Of a stretch of DNA of 64,000 nucleotides, positions 52,458 to 60,699 are shown in pieces. Numbering within the stretch: position 1 is the stretch's first letter; every line of letters starts with the position of its first letter. Source of the DNA: an uncultured Clostridia bacterium (GTDB taxonomy: Bacteria > Bacillota > Clostridia > UMGS1810); NCBI GenBank assembly GCA_934454585.1, contig CAKSFP010000009.1, positions 1 to 64,000 of the forward strand. Reading direction: 5' to 3'. Both the position numbers and the translations under genes were made by a program. The notes below the pieces were generated by a model that saw nothing but the letters and a program-made list of their open reading frames with translations, ran no database searches and was not told the origin of the DNA.

Positions 52458-53411
52458 CTACCACAATGATGTATCGCCTATCTTGCGTGAAATCGTATTA
52501 GCCACTATAAGGAATATGAAGTTTACGACCGAATTAAAAAGTCCGACCGCGGTGCTGTAGCTCCAGTTAAATTCCTGCAGACCTTTACGATATACAAAAG
52601 ACGATATGACATCCGCTGTGTCATATGTGAGCGGGCTGTAGAGCAAAATGATTTTTTCATAGCCCACGCCGAGGATGCTGCCCAAACGCAGAATGAGCAT
52701 GATGATAATAGTCGGCGCTATGCCCGGCAAAGTCACATTGAGTGTCTGCTGCCAGCGGTTTGCTCCGTCGATTGTCGCCGCCTCATAGAGTGCATGGTCA
52801 ATATTCGTCAGCGCCGCAAGGTATATGATAGAGCCCCAGCCGACGCCCTGCCAGATGTCCGACACGATGTAAATCGGCACAAAAGCGGATGCATTGTTAA
52901 GCAGAGGCTGACGCGGCACGCCGAAAAGATTTAGCAAATCCATTATGATGCCGTTGTCTGCCGTGAACACCTTGATCATTCCGCAGATAACCACCATTGA
53001 AATGAAGTGCGGAATATACGAAAGCGTCTGCACGGTTCTTCTGAATTTGTCGCCTGTGACCTCATTGAGCAGCAGCGCGAGTATAATCGGCGCCGGAAAT
53101 CCGAAAACAATTGATGTCACGCTTATCACCAGGGTGTTTTTCAGTATTCTCCAAAAATAGTAGTTGTTGAAAAAATCCACAAAATGCTGAAAACCTACCC
53201 AATCGCTCCCTGCTATGCCCTTCATCGGCTCATAATCCTGAAATGCGATTATAGCACCGTACATCGGTTTGTACGCAAAGAGCAGATAATACAGTGCTAC
53301 CAGCACAAACATCAAATATAACAACCGATTCTTTTTCCATTCTGCCTTAAATCCGCCCAAAGCACTGCCCTTTGGCTCGTTCAAAACCGATTGTCCTGTG
53401 TATTTAGCCAT
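52458..53411 (-). CDS. ABC transporter permease, LplB type (locus 2)
   Basis: This 317-aa protein starts at the ATG at 53411 with GGGAGG nine bases upstream; a TTG one codon earlier is not needed. The membrane segments start with LLYLMFVLVALYYLLFAYKPMYG. The EAA loop is LYEAATIDGANRWQQTLNV near residue 213, and the C-terminus ends VANTISRKIGDTSLW. It parallels the locus 1 permease at 24751-25704 but is clearly diverged. In this operon the order is binding protein, LplB type, LplC type, whereas locus 1 has both permeases before the binding protein. Confidence 0.88.
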   Translation of the reverse strand: MAKYTGQSVLNEPKGSALGGFKAEWKKNRLLYLMFVLVALYYLLFAYKPMYGAIIAFQDYEPMKGIAGSDWVGFQHFVDFFNNYYFWRILKNTLVISVTSIVFGFPAPIILALLLNEVTGDKFRRTVQTLSYIPHFISMVVICGMIKVFTADNGIIMDLLNLFGVPRQPLLNNASAFVPIYIVSDIWQGVGWGSIIYLAALTNIDHALYEAATIDGANRWQQTLNVTLPGIAPTIIIMLILRLGSILGVGYEKIILLYSPLTYDTADVISSFVYRKGLQEFNWSYSTAVGLFNSVVNFIFLIVANTISRKIGDTSLW

Positions 53412-53433
53412 CAAAGCTTACCTCCCAAGCTGT

Positions 53434-55023
53434 CTAATTTCTATCATAATAGCGTTTGAGTGCCTGCTCCTTAATTTCGAGTGCACGATCCAAGCCAAAG
53501 TCTTTGAGCTGTCTTTGATACGCTTCGAAATTATCGAGCGGCTCCGCACCGACAACAAACTTAATCATCATCTCCGAGCTGTATGTGTTGATCTCCGATG
53601 CAAGCTTGGACATCTCCTTAGCCTCATCCTTGTTCTCGGTGATAAGCGGCATTATGTGTTTTTCGGCATCGGTGTCATCCCACGCGAGCACTGCCGGGCG
53701 TACCTGAGGCGGTTCAGCCTGCATCTGCTCCACAACCCTGCTGTCCTGCACAAACGGACCGCTGTACGAACCCATTGCATATTTTTTCAGTTCAACGGAA
53801 AGTCCGGCTTCCGACTTGGTCAGAAGGTCGGTAAAGACGGGGTTGCCGTCAACCATGTTATATGTAAGACCCTCTGTACCGAAGTTATAGAGCATCCTGC
53901 CCTCATCGCTGTAGCCGTAATCGAGGAATCTCACCGCGAGTTCGGGATTCTTGCACTGTGCGCTTATCGCATAGCTACTGGAGGGGTTATACTCCCATTC
54001 TCTTGTGGAGATACGCGATTTTTCTCCCTTATTCATAACGGGATAGCGCGCTCCAACAAGGTCAAATCCGGTGCCTTTTTTGGTGCGTACCCATTTGCCG
54101 AGTTCTCCGGCAGCACTGCCGAGAGTTGCACCGACGCGGTCGTTGAGCATATATGTCTCAAGAGTTTTAGAGTCAACATTTGCTATGTTCACATCAAGCA
54201 AGCCCTCTTTGTACCAACCGTTCAGGAGTGTGAGAAAATCCTTGAACTTATCCTCGGCGGGACCGTACTTAACTTTGCCGTTATCGTCGAGCAGATAGGT
54301 CTGTCCCACACCGTAGGCTCCGCCGAACAGTGTGTACAAATGGTTCAGCCTTGCCGAAAGAGGTATATCAACATTAAGTTCGTTTTTGAATCTGCGGAGC
54401 ATGGTATCCCATTCATCTATCGTCTCGGGCACATCCATGCCGAGTTTATCGAGCCAATCTTTTCTTATGATAGGACCGGAATAAACACAGTCCTTTTTGT
54501 CGCCACGGAAGAACGGGAATACATAGTAGCTGCCCTCATCCGTCTTTACCATTCTGTCATAATGTTCGTCCTCGGAAAGCAGCTTCGAAAGGTTTGGCGC
54601 CCATTTTTCGAGCACATCATTAAGTTTCATTATGTAGCCGCTGTCTATTGCCGACTGTGCGCCGAATCCGTACCAGGAGTACTGGATGATATCCGGCAGT
54701 TTGCCCGACGCTATGAGCAGGTTAAACTGCTCCGTAAGCTGTCCCTGAGCCGGATGTACATATGTAACATTAACACCCGTTTTTTCCTTGAGCTTTTTTG
54801 CAAGTTCCGTTTCACCAAAGTTGCTTACCTGTGTCGACAGGTTTGTGTCAAGCTGACCCCACACGGTGAGTTCATCGTCACATTGTATCGGATAAACTCC
54901 GCCGTCCGCCAGCTTTACGGTTGAACCCGTCAAAACCGCATCGTCCTTTTTGCCGCAGCCTGTCGCCGAAAGCACAAGCCCCAGAGCAAGAACCATTGTT
55001 AAAGCCCTTTTACTGTTCTTCAC
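53434..55023 (-). CDS. Extracellular solute-binding lipoprotein, LplA/YtcQ type (locus 2)
   Basis: The 529-aa product begins at the GTG at 55023, nine bases after AAGGAG; the ATG at 55032 would directly abut the ribosome binding site. The signal peptide ends in a lipobox ATGC (Cys about residue 23). The body resembles the locus 1 lipoprotein: LKEKTGVNVTYVHPAQGQL, FPFFRGDKKD, IRKDWLDKLGMDVPE, FLDYGYSDEGRMLYNFGTEG and a tail RALEIKEQALKRYYD. It is the first gene after the locus 2 promoter and would bind the oligosaccharides produced by the heparinase-type lyase. Confidence 0.87.
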   Translation of the reverse strand: MKNSKRALTMVLALGLVLSATGCGKKDDAVLTGSTVKLADGGVYPIQCDDELTVWGQLDTNLSTQVSNFGETELAKKLKEKTGVNVTYVHPAQGQLTEQFNLLIASGKLPDIIQYSWYGFGAQSAIDSGYIMKLNDVLEKWAPNLSKLLSEDEHYDRMVKTDEGSYYVFPFFRGDKKDCVYSGPIIRKDWLDKLGMDVPETIDEWDTMLRRFKNELNVDIPLSARLNHLYTLFGGAYGVGQTYLLDDNGKVKYGPAEDKFKDFLTLLNGWYKEGLLDVNIANVDSKTLETYMLNDRVGATLGSAAGELGKWVRTKKGTGFDLVGARYPVMNKGEKSRISTREWEYNPSSSYAISAQCKNPELAVRFLDYGYSDEGRMLYNFGTEGLTYNMVDGNPVFTDLLTKSEAGLSVELKKYAMGSYSGPFVQDSRVVEQMQAEPPQVRPAVLAWDDTDAEKHIMPLITENKDEAKEMSKLASEINTYSSEMMIKFVVGAEPLDNFEAYQRQLKDFGLDRALEIKEQALKRYYDRN

Positions 55024-55066
55024 CAAAAACATCTCCTTTGCTGATAATTCGTTTCTCTATGCCTAA

Positions 55067-55096
55067 ATTATAGTGTGATTTCGGGTAAAAAATCAA
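55067..55096 (-). promoter_or_regulatory. Promoter of the locus 2 importer-lyase operon
   Basis: TTGATT (55096-55091) and a perfect TATAAT (55072-55067) are 18 bases apart on the minus strand, 44 bases before the GTG of the lipoprotein gene. Only four of six -35 positions fit, consistent with activation. Confidence 0.72.
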
Positions 55097-55097
55097 C

Positions 55098-55121
55098 TCT
55101 CAAAATGTGAAAAGGACACCC
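55098..55121 (-). promoter_or_regulatory. Putative AraC2 operator, copy 1 (importer promoter)
   Basis: A 24-base element with blocks G, GTGT, TTTCA and ATTTTGAGA (minus strand, 55121 to 55098) matches the element at 58336-58313 at 19 of 24 positions. It ends 25 bases before the -10; the copy before the PHP gene ends 24 bases before its -10. Its distal part is also the 3' arm of the AraC2 terminator. Binding by the adjacent regulator is inferred. Confidence 0.6.
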
Positions 55122-55145
55122 GATTCATGTACTCGGATGCCCTTT
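55106..55145 (-). terminator. Terminator of the AraC2 gene
   Basis: Arms at 55145-55133 and 55123-55111 form a 13-bp stem with two G-U pairs around a 9-base loop, followed by TTTT. A 16-base palindrome (55148-55163) lies between the AraC2 stop and this stem. Confidence 0.7.
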
Positions 55146-55175
55146 TTATGCGCAATTGCGCATTTTACGGTGATT

Positions 55176-57449
55176 TTACTTTTCATTGTGCATGGCGCGG
55201 TATTGACTCGGCAGAATGCCCTCGGTTTTCTTAAATGTCCGCGCCAGTATTTTTGCATTGAGATAACCGACCTGCTCTGCAATGTGATCAAATGTATCCT
55301 TTGTTTCGCGTATGAGCCGTTTTGCCTCATCGATTCTCACCCTTGTGATATAGTCAGTGAGCAATTCGCCCGTCTCCCTTTTGAACAGCCTGGATATATA
55401 AGACGGCGTCAGCCCGAAGTGCTCGCCTATCTCCATAACTCCGAACCCCTGCTTGCGGAAATTCTCCCTGACAAGCTGTTTGACCTTCTGCTCCACCCCG
55501 GAATCGTCGGAAGCCGTTTCGGAAACACAGGCGCAAAGGCTTGTGACAGCATCTGTCATAACCTCGCAAATTCTTTCGACGCTCTCGCAGTGCAAAAGCG
55601 AATTGAGATATTCATCACGCGAAAAATCTATCTGACCGCCGACTTCACCCGCCGCGCGGCACATGACTCCGAGCAGATTGTACATTATACACCTTATCAG
55701 CTCGGTGTGGGCGTGTGCCGTGCCTCCGTTCTGGCGAATGACATCTTTGATCATTCCGACTGCTTTTTCGCAATCGCCCGTTTTTATATAGTTGCTCAGG
55801 TATATTTCCGTTTCGGTTCGGTTGTGCCACGGTGACGGCGCACATATATCGGCGCACTTGGCAACGGCATCTATCTTTTCGATCTCCAGACTCTGCAATG
55901 CGTCATATGCCTCGTAGTACGATTCTCTTATTTTCCCGAATCCTTCGCGGCTGTTGCTGACCACAGCGCCGAGAGTAATGCTGAAATACTTTTCTACCAA
56001 CGACACACCTTCACTGAGAATTTCACATATATCGTCTACGGTCTTTTCGGCTTCTTTCGGCGGTATCGAAATGAGCGCCGCCATTATTCCATCCATATTA
56101 AAAATGTAACTGCAGTAATGTGCATTGAGCAATTCTTCCATGATATTGGTGATTATGAGCTGATAGTATTCGTTTTTTCGCTCGGTATCCAAATCGTCAT
56201 CTTCCGAAAACAACGCGTCTATATCGTCGGCACGGAAAAGTACCACGACAAAATTGTCGTACGGAAAGGTAACGGAAAAATCTTTGCCGTACTTTTCCGC
56301 AACGAGACGATCGGCAAATTTTCCGTTCAGAAGTTTTGAAAAGAAATAATTTCTCAAGCTGTTCTCCTTATCCTTCACGCGGCTGTTTGCAAGATTCTTC
56401 TCGTCGATTATCTCGGAAATGCCGTCAAAGATTACGGCAAACTCATCATATCCGCCCCGTTTACCGTTCATCCTCAGTTTGCTCATAAGGCGCATTACGG
56501 GAGCATAGTTTTGTTTTACGAAAAGTTTGCTCATCATTCCGCCGACAAGGAGTGTAAACACAACATACAGCACCATGAGTATCCTGACAAAAATAAGCTG
56601 TCCCCAATAGTCATTTTTCTTTACGGATATGACATACTGCCACGGATTCACATCGGAATACATTCCCGAGTTAAACACATCTCCGTGCGACTGATTGATC
56701 GACTCGACATTGAGTTTTTCCGCCGTTTTTTCGGAACTTGTAAAAAAGACTTGGTTGTTTTCATCGAGGATAATTAACTCGCCGCTGTTGGTCTGCTTAA
56801 TGCGCTCGGCTATATCGTTAAGACGCGACTCCCAAAAGACAGTCGCTATTACGACCTGAGTGCCGACATACGGGCGTGTGGAGAGCGGCAGATTTCTGAA
56901 AAACGCAATCTCACGCTCCGCGCCCGTGTTTGTGCGCACACACGGCATCAGCACAAATTCATCGTTGCGCCGCTCGGTGACAAAAGAGCGCCAGTTTTCA
57001 TATCCGCCCTCTCCCCAATCAAAATGCATTTGATAAAATGTTTTGCTGTCGGTTATGGAATTTGGCAGGACAACGATGTCGGAATCTATAAAATATACAT
57101 ATATATCATCCACAAAATCGCTGTTTGACATGATTCGCGTCTTTACCGACGAAAACACCTTTTGTTTCAGCCGCCACTGCTCCTGCGGAGTTTTTGCGCC
57201 GATCAGTTCATTGAGATCACTGTCGAACGCCAGTTCGGTACTTATGCGTTTCTGCACATCAAATATATTGTCCAGTTCCGTCTTTATCTGCGACAGCACA
57301 AGTTTGTTCGAATGCTCTATTTCCGTCTTGACGGTCTGTTCCATTTTAATATAGACACCCAGGCTGACAAACAACGGAATTATAAGCAGCAAAAAATATG
57401 ATATAAACCACTTGAGAGTGACACTTTTTCTGTAAAGCCTGTTTTTCAT
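55176..57449 (-). CDS. Membrane-bound AraC-family transcriptional regulator (locus 2, AraC2)
   Basis: The product has 757 aa from the ATG at 57449 (GGAGG six bases upstream; the adjacent ATG at 57452 is too close). Transmembrane helices near residues 13-33 and 285-310 (LIFVRILMVLYVVFTLLVGG) flank an extracytoplasmic sensing domain of about 250 residues. The C-terminal AraC/XylS double helix-turn-helix reads VMEIGEHFGLTPSYISRLFKR and HIAEQVGYLNAKILARTFKK. Sequence similarity to AraC1 is in architecture rather than detail. It follows the PHP-domain gene by about 20 bases and precedes the importer promoter. It probably activates both promoters carrying the 24-base element. Confidence 0.87.
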   Translation of the reverse strand: MKNRLYRKSVTLKWFISYFLLLIIPLFVSLGVYIKMEQTVKTEIEHSNKLVLSQIKTELDNIFDVQKRISTELAFDSDLNELIGAKTPQEQWRLKQKVFSSVKTRIMSNSDFVDDIYVYFIDSDIVVLPNSITDSKTFYQMHFDWGEGGYENWRSFVTERRNDEFVLMPCVRTNTGAEREIAFFRNLPLSTRPYVGTQVVIATVFWESRLNDIAERIKQTNSGELIILDENNQVFFTSSEKTAEKLNVESINQSHGDVFNSGMYSDVNPWQYVISVKKNDYWGQLIFVRILMVLYVVFTLLVGGMMSKLFVKQNYAPVMRLMSKLRMNGKRGGYDEFAVIFDGISEIIDEKNLANSRVKDKENSLRNYFFSKLLNGKFADRLVAEKYGKDFSVTFPYDNFVVVLFRADDIDALFSEDDDLDTERKNEYYQLIITNIMEELLNAHYCSYIFNMDGIMAALISIPPKEAEKTVDDICEILSEGVSLVEKYFSITLGAVVSNSREGFGKIRESYYEAYDALQSLEIEKIDAVAKCADICAPSPWHNRTETEIYLSNYIKTGDCEKAVGMIKDVIRQNGGTAHAHTELIRCIMYNLLGVMCRAAGEVGGQIDFSRDEYLNSLLHCESVERICEVMTDAVTSLCACVSETASDDSGVEQKVKQLVRENFRKQGFGVMEIGEHFGLTPSYISRLFKRETGELLTDYITRVRIDEAKRLIRETKDTFDHIAEQVGYLNAKILARTFKKTEGILPSQYRAMHNEK

Positions 57450-57470
57450 CATTAGCCTCCGTTACAGAAT

Positions 57471-58193
57471 CTACGACAATATTATATTATTGCCGATTTC
57501 CAGCAGATAATCCCCCGATTTCATAATTTGCGCAAGTTCAAACGAATCTTTCGGAAGTACGGTTGTCCTCATTGCCGATGTTCCGCTGTGACCCTTGTCG
57601 GGATAGTGCAGATCAGAACCTGCCGTTACGAGTGTTTTGTTATTTTCTTTTGCGTACAGCGCCGCCATGCCTATGCGCGAATTGTGGTGCGGATGAAGAT
57701 TGAACACCTCAACACCGTCGAGCAGTGCGGCGTCGACCGGCACGCAAGGATCGCGGAAAGGATGCGCCTGAATAAACACGCTGTCTTTTAACTTAACTTC
57801 GTTTCTGAAAACCTCAACGCCCTTTGTAAAATAATCGTATACCTTGCCGAGCACAGAGCGATCCACTCCGTATATGAGATAGTCATTCATATTTTCCGTA
57901 AACCTCACCTCGGAACCCAACAGAATTTTCAAGCCGTATTTTTCGCCGAGAGCACACATATCATTGTAATCACGGTAATAAAAATCTATCGCCTCGTCCT
58001 TGGTCATGCCCTCGAAGTAATCATACATAAAATGGTTTGTAAGTACCACGGCATCATATCCGTGAGCAACATATCTATCCACAATCTCACCGACGCTGAG
58101 TCTGCTGCATTTACTGCCGGGAGATGAATGTACATGGAGTTCCGTTTTATAACAATAGTGCTCTTTCAGTTGCTGTTTAATCTGTTCTTTCAT
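57471..58193 (-). CDS. PHP-domain metal-dependent phosphoesterase-like protein
   Basis: This 240-aa protein contains the PHP metal-site pattern: ELHVHSSPGSKCS near residue 18, LTNHFM near 51, LLGSEVRF near 90, IQAHPFRDP near 140 and GSDLHYP near 195. Members hydrolyse phosphoesters with a cluster of divalent metals in the cytoplasm. Substrates range from nucleotides to sugar phosphates and cannot be read from sequence. The start at 58193 follows GGAGG by five bases. It is the first gene of a two-gene operon with AraC2 and has the same putative operator upstream as the importer operon. This suggests a role in the same pathway or in signalling, though that is inference. Confidence 0.82.
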   Translation of the reverse strand: MKEQIKQQLKEHYCYKTELHVHSSPGSKCSRLSVGEIVDRYVAHGYDAVVLTNHFMYDYFEGMTKDEAIDFYYRDYNDMCALGEKYGLKILLGSEVRFTENMNDYLIYGVDRSVLGKVYDYFTKGVEVFRNEVKLKDSVFIQAHPFRDPCVPVDAALLDGVEVFNLHPHHNSRIGMAALYAKENNKTLVTAGSDLHYPDKGHSGTSAMRTTVLPKDSFELAQIMKSGDYLLEIGNNIILS

Positions 58194-58282
58194 CTTATCC
58201 TCCGTTTCTCGCCGCCGACGGGATTAATATCACGCGGCTGTATTTGAGATAATTATGCCGCAAGGCGCAACACATTGAATAT

Positions 58283-58288
58283 ATTATA
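58283..58288 (-). promoter_or_regulatory. -10 element of the PHP-AraC2 operon
   Basis: A perfect TATAAT on the minus strand, about 90 bases before the PHP start. No good -35 hexamer lies 16-18 bases upstream, as expected for a promoter that relies on an activator bound at 58313-58336. Confidence 0.55.
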
Positions 58289-58312
58289 CTACATTTTTGG
58301 TTTTTGGTACAG

Positions 58313-58336
58313 TCTCAAAATATGAAATCAACACTC
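58313..58336 (-). promoter_or_regulatory. Putative AraC2 operator, copy 2 (PHP-AraC2 promoter)
   Basis: Second copy of the 24-base element described at 55098-55121, with the uninterrupted block ATTTTGAGA nearest the promoter. Its position relative to the -10 differs by only one base from copy 1. It would give AraC2 control over its own gene. Confidence 0.6.
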
Positions 58337-58402
58337 TTTTTTACGAATTTTAACCACGCATGGCGAGTCGCAAAAACATTTTACAAAAAAAGCGTAAAAT
58401 AC

Positions 58403-58432
58403 AAAAGGACGATTCCTGAGAACCGTCCTTTT
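58403..58432 (-). terminator. Terminator of the yabE-like gene
   Basis: Arms AAAAGGACGGTTC and GAATCGTCCTTTT (minus strand) form a 13-bp stem with one G-U pair and a 4-base loop, running into T residues. It lies 15 bases after the stop and is A/T-flanked on both sides, so it may act in both directions. Confidence 0.88.
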
Positions 58433-58446
58433 TTGCTTTGCAAAAA

Positions 58447-59532
58447 TTAATTCAAAATGTAGACTTTCACCGAGCGTCTGCCGAAGCTCATACACTCGCT
58501 GTTTGTCGGGAAGAACAAGTCAACCTTGTTTCCCTTTATGGCGCCGCCCGTATCTGCCGCCGTGGCAAATCCGTAAACAAATCTGCCGTCCGTGCTCTCT
58601 ATATACAACTTGGAACCAAGCGGAATGACTCTCGGGTCGACCGCTACAGTGCCGTATGCCGCGCGCGCTCCTGTGGCTGTTATGCCGTAGCCGGGGTCAC
58701 CGGGGCGTTTGCCGCAGCTCTGGAACGACAGGTCATATGCAGTTGCTGAACAAGTGAGCACTCTCGAGTAGCTGACGGGCGCCTGACCGGGCTGCGGTTT
58801 TGCGCCGTTATAGACCACCTTGTTCACCGGGTTTTTGGTAACCTCAGACGAAACTTCGGTGCGGCTGACTTCCACACCATTTCGCAGATAAACATCGTAC
58901 TTCCTGGTGAGCACACCGTTCTCGCCCTCTTTGGCAACAGCGGTAGTGCCTATCTCCATGGAGTAGTTCTGCTCTGTCACCGTCTTAAACGGTATCGGCT
59001 CGTCCGCGGAAAGTGTGGTGCGGACAACTCTTATTATCTCGACCGAATCATCCTCGGCAAGCGCTCTGTCGATGGCGGTGTCAAGCAAATCGTAGAATCC
59101 GAGCTGTACGCCCTTTTCTTCAAGAAACTCACCCACTGTGTTTTTCGATGTGAAGTATTCTTTCGAAATGCCGCCGTCATTCATTATAACTTTTTTTACA
59201 CGATCGATTACAATAACCTGTGATTCCGACACGCTTGTGTCAAGCGACGGTGTGACGACATCATATCTGCCGAGCGCCACTCCCTGCTGCGCCAGGACAT
59301 CCGATACGGTTGTCTTGGGTGCAAATGTCGTTATTGCCGCGCCGTTGTCGACTATTTCAATCTCAACCGACTGCGGAGCCGCAAAAGTCACTGTGTTTGC
59401 AAATATAAACATTCCCGCAATCACGGCGGAAGTTTTGCAGCGTGCATGATTTAGTTTGCCGATTGCATCATAAATGCTGACTGAACCTTTGTAATTAAAC
59501 AAGATGCGTCCGGCTGTTCTTTTAGTATGCAT
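58447..59532 (-). CDS. G5 and 3D domain cell-wall hydrolase (YabE/Rpf2 family)
   Basis: This 361-aa exported protein has a membrane or signal segment near residues 35-51. Two DUF348 repeats follow (EIEIVDNGAAITTFAPKTTV near 57 and KKVIMNDGGISKEYFTSKNT near 112). A G5 domain lies near 180-245 and a C-terminal 3D domain near 262-361. The three Asp of the 3D domain are visible in VAVDPR, AADTGGAIKG and KVDLFF. The family cleaves peptidoglycan and is linked to resuscitation and growth. The start follows AGGAGG by five bases. Adjacency to rnmV matches the yabE-rnmV pair of Bacillus subtilis. Confidence 0.92.
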   Translation of the reverse strand: MHTKRTAGRILFNYKGSVSIYDAIGKLNHARCKTSAVIAGMFIFANTVTFAAPQSVEIEIVDNGAAITTFAPKTTVSDVLAQQGVALGRYDVVTPSLDTSVSESQVIVIDRVKKVIMNDGGISKEYFTSKNTVGEFLEEKGVQLGFYDLLDTAIDRALAEDDSVEIIRVVRTTLSADEPIPFKTVTEQNYSMEIGTTAVAKEGENGVLTRKYDVYLRNGVEVSRTEVSSEVTKNPVNKVVYNGAKPQPGQAPVSYSRVLTCSATAYDLSFQSCGKRPGDPGYGITATGARAAYGTVAVDPRVIPLGSKLYIESTDGRFVYGFATAADTGGAIKGNKVDLFFPTNSECMSFGRRSVKVYILN

Positions 59533-59564
59533 AAATGCCTCCTGTTATTTTTGCTCGCTTGATT

Positions 59565-59593
59565 ATTTTATGACATTGCAAGCGTTTTGTCAA
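59565..59593 (-). promoter_or_regulatory. Promoter of the yabE-like gene
   Basis: A perfect TTGACA (59593-59588) and TAAAAT (59570-59565) are separated by 17 bases on the minus strand. The resulting leader is only about 25-30 bases, leaving no room for a riboswitch. Confidence 0.85.
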
Positions 59594-60044
59594 ACTTGGA
59601 AATTTTTTTCTATGTGCAGATGTTACAAAATTGCGGGCAAAATTTTCCGTTGACGGCATAATGGAAAAAGCTGTAACAAATATCATTAAAAGCTTTTATT
59701 GCCGCCCTCTATACAATGTATTCATATGTTACCCGAAAATTACAAATTTATTACGAATAAAAATTATTTGTGCAGATTAAACAAAATTTCAAGACCGATT
59801 TTATCAATATGGTGTGTTCACAAGCGGCGCTCACACTATATATTGATTTGCGTGAGCAAAATTAGCTGTTTTTCAAATATTACGACATAATTAAAAGCTG
59901 TTTTAATAAAAATTTAATGTTAAAAATCATTTACAAAGTCGAATTTTAGATATATTTGCGTTCTATAATACACTGAAAAGTTCAAAAATCGATATGTAAT
60001 CACCACTTTGGGGTGATTTTCAGGCAAAATTCAATTTGTGGTGC
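59594..60044. other. AT-rich intergenic region, nothing identified
   Basis: About 450 bases between the yabE promoter and the rnmV terminator contain no convincing gene. A plus-strand TATAAT occurs near 59963 and a small hairpin (AATCACC/GGTGATT) near 59998-60017, but no clear transcript is supported. Confidence 0.5.
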
Positions 60045-60071
60045 AAAAAAGAGCTGCCCGCCGGGCAGCCC
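60045..60071 (-). terminator. Terminator of the thrB-to-rnmV gene cluster
   Basis: Arms GGGCTGCCC and GGGCAGCTC (one G-U pair) with a 3-base loop are followed by TTTTTT on the minus strand, 12 bases after the rnmV stop. Confidence 0.88.
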
Positions 60072-60082
60072 ACAATATATTG

Positions 60083-60682
60083 TTATTTACTTTTCACAGC
60101 GTCAACTATCATCTTGTATTCATCATAAGTATACAGAGAGTTTATGACATCAAGCAGCATATTTGCCGATATCCGAGACGGCAAACCGAGAATCTTTGTA
60201 AGCTGCCTGCGCGCCTCGTGGCTGTTTTCGCCGCCGCTGAAACCGTCCGCAAACAAATCCGCCTTGGTTACTCTCCTTGCCATTTCCGCGGAAATATCGC
60301 TTTTTCCGGCCGCAGACGACACTTCGGCAAGTGCCTTGAGGATAATTTCGTCACTCATGCCCTCCACGCCGAGAAAACCCTCTTTTGAAGGCTTGGATTT
60401 TCTCTTTTCTTTGCCTTTGACATCCGGAATATATGCGTGCTTGACATTTTTTCCGGCAAGAACATTTTTAAGATAGGTGCGGATGCGAAAACCTGCCGCA
60501 TCGGAATCCGTAAAGATTATAAGCCCGCATTTGTCGGCAAGCTTTTTAAGCATATTCTGTTTCGGTTTGTCCTTGTATATCATAAACCCGTCGAGCACAA
60601 CTATAGTCGTGTCCACAAGCTGTGAAAGCTTGATTTTGTCATAGTTGCCCTCGACCGCTATTGCCTCATTGATTTTTACCAT
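60083..60682 (-). CDS. rnmV: Ribonuclease M5 (5S rRNA maturation)
   Basis: The 199-aa protein is a Toprim-type nuclease: AIAVEGNYDKIKL at the N-terminus holds the catalytic Glu, and IIFTDSDAAGFRIRTYL near residue 54 the DxD motif. The C-terminal part (ANMLLDVINSLYTYDEYKMIVDAV) matches the DUF4093 region of RNase M5. It matures 5S rRNA precursor. It lies 17 bases downstream of the UPF0210 gene. The ribosome binding site (GGTGG) is weak. Confidence 0.9.
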   Translation of the reverse strand: MVKINEAIAVEGNYDKIKLSQLVDTTIVVLDGFMIYKDKPKQNMLKKLADKCGLIIFTDSDAAGFRIRTYLKNVLAGKNVKHAYIPDVKGKEKRKSKPSKEGFLGVEGMSDEIILKALAEVSSAAGKSDISAEMARRVTKADLFADGFSGGENSHEARRQLTKILGLPSRISANMLLDVINSLYTYDEYKMIVDAVKSK

Positions 60683-60699
60683 AGCGCCACCGCCGGTTA

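Noticed and set aside
53398..54924. Plus-strand open frame of 508 codons opposite the binding-protein gene
   Set aside because: A codon-bias shadow of a well-supported lipoprotein gene; rich in His, Cys and Arg as antisense frames usually are.
55148..55163. 16-base palindrome ATGCGCAATTGCGCAT after AraC2
   Set aside because: Noted as a possible site, but there is no second copy and no promoter next to it, so no function is claimed.
59955..60020. Possible small RNA on the plus strand (TATAAT near 59963, hairpin near 60000)
   Set aside because: There is no matching -35, a short stem and a weak T-tail; likely chance in AT-rich sequence.
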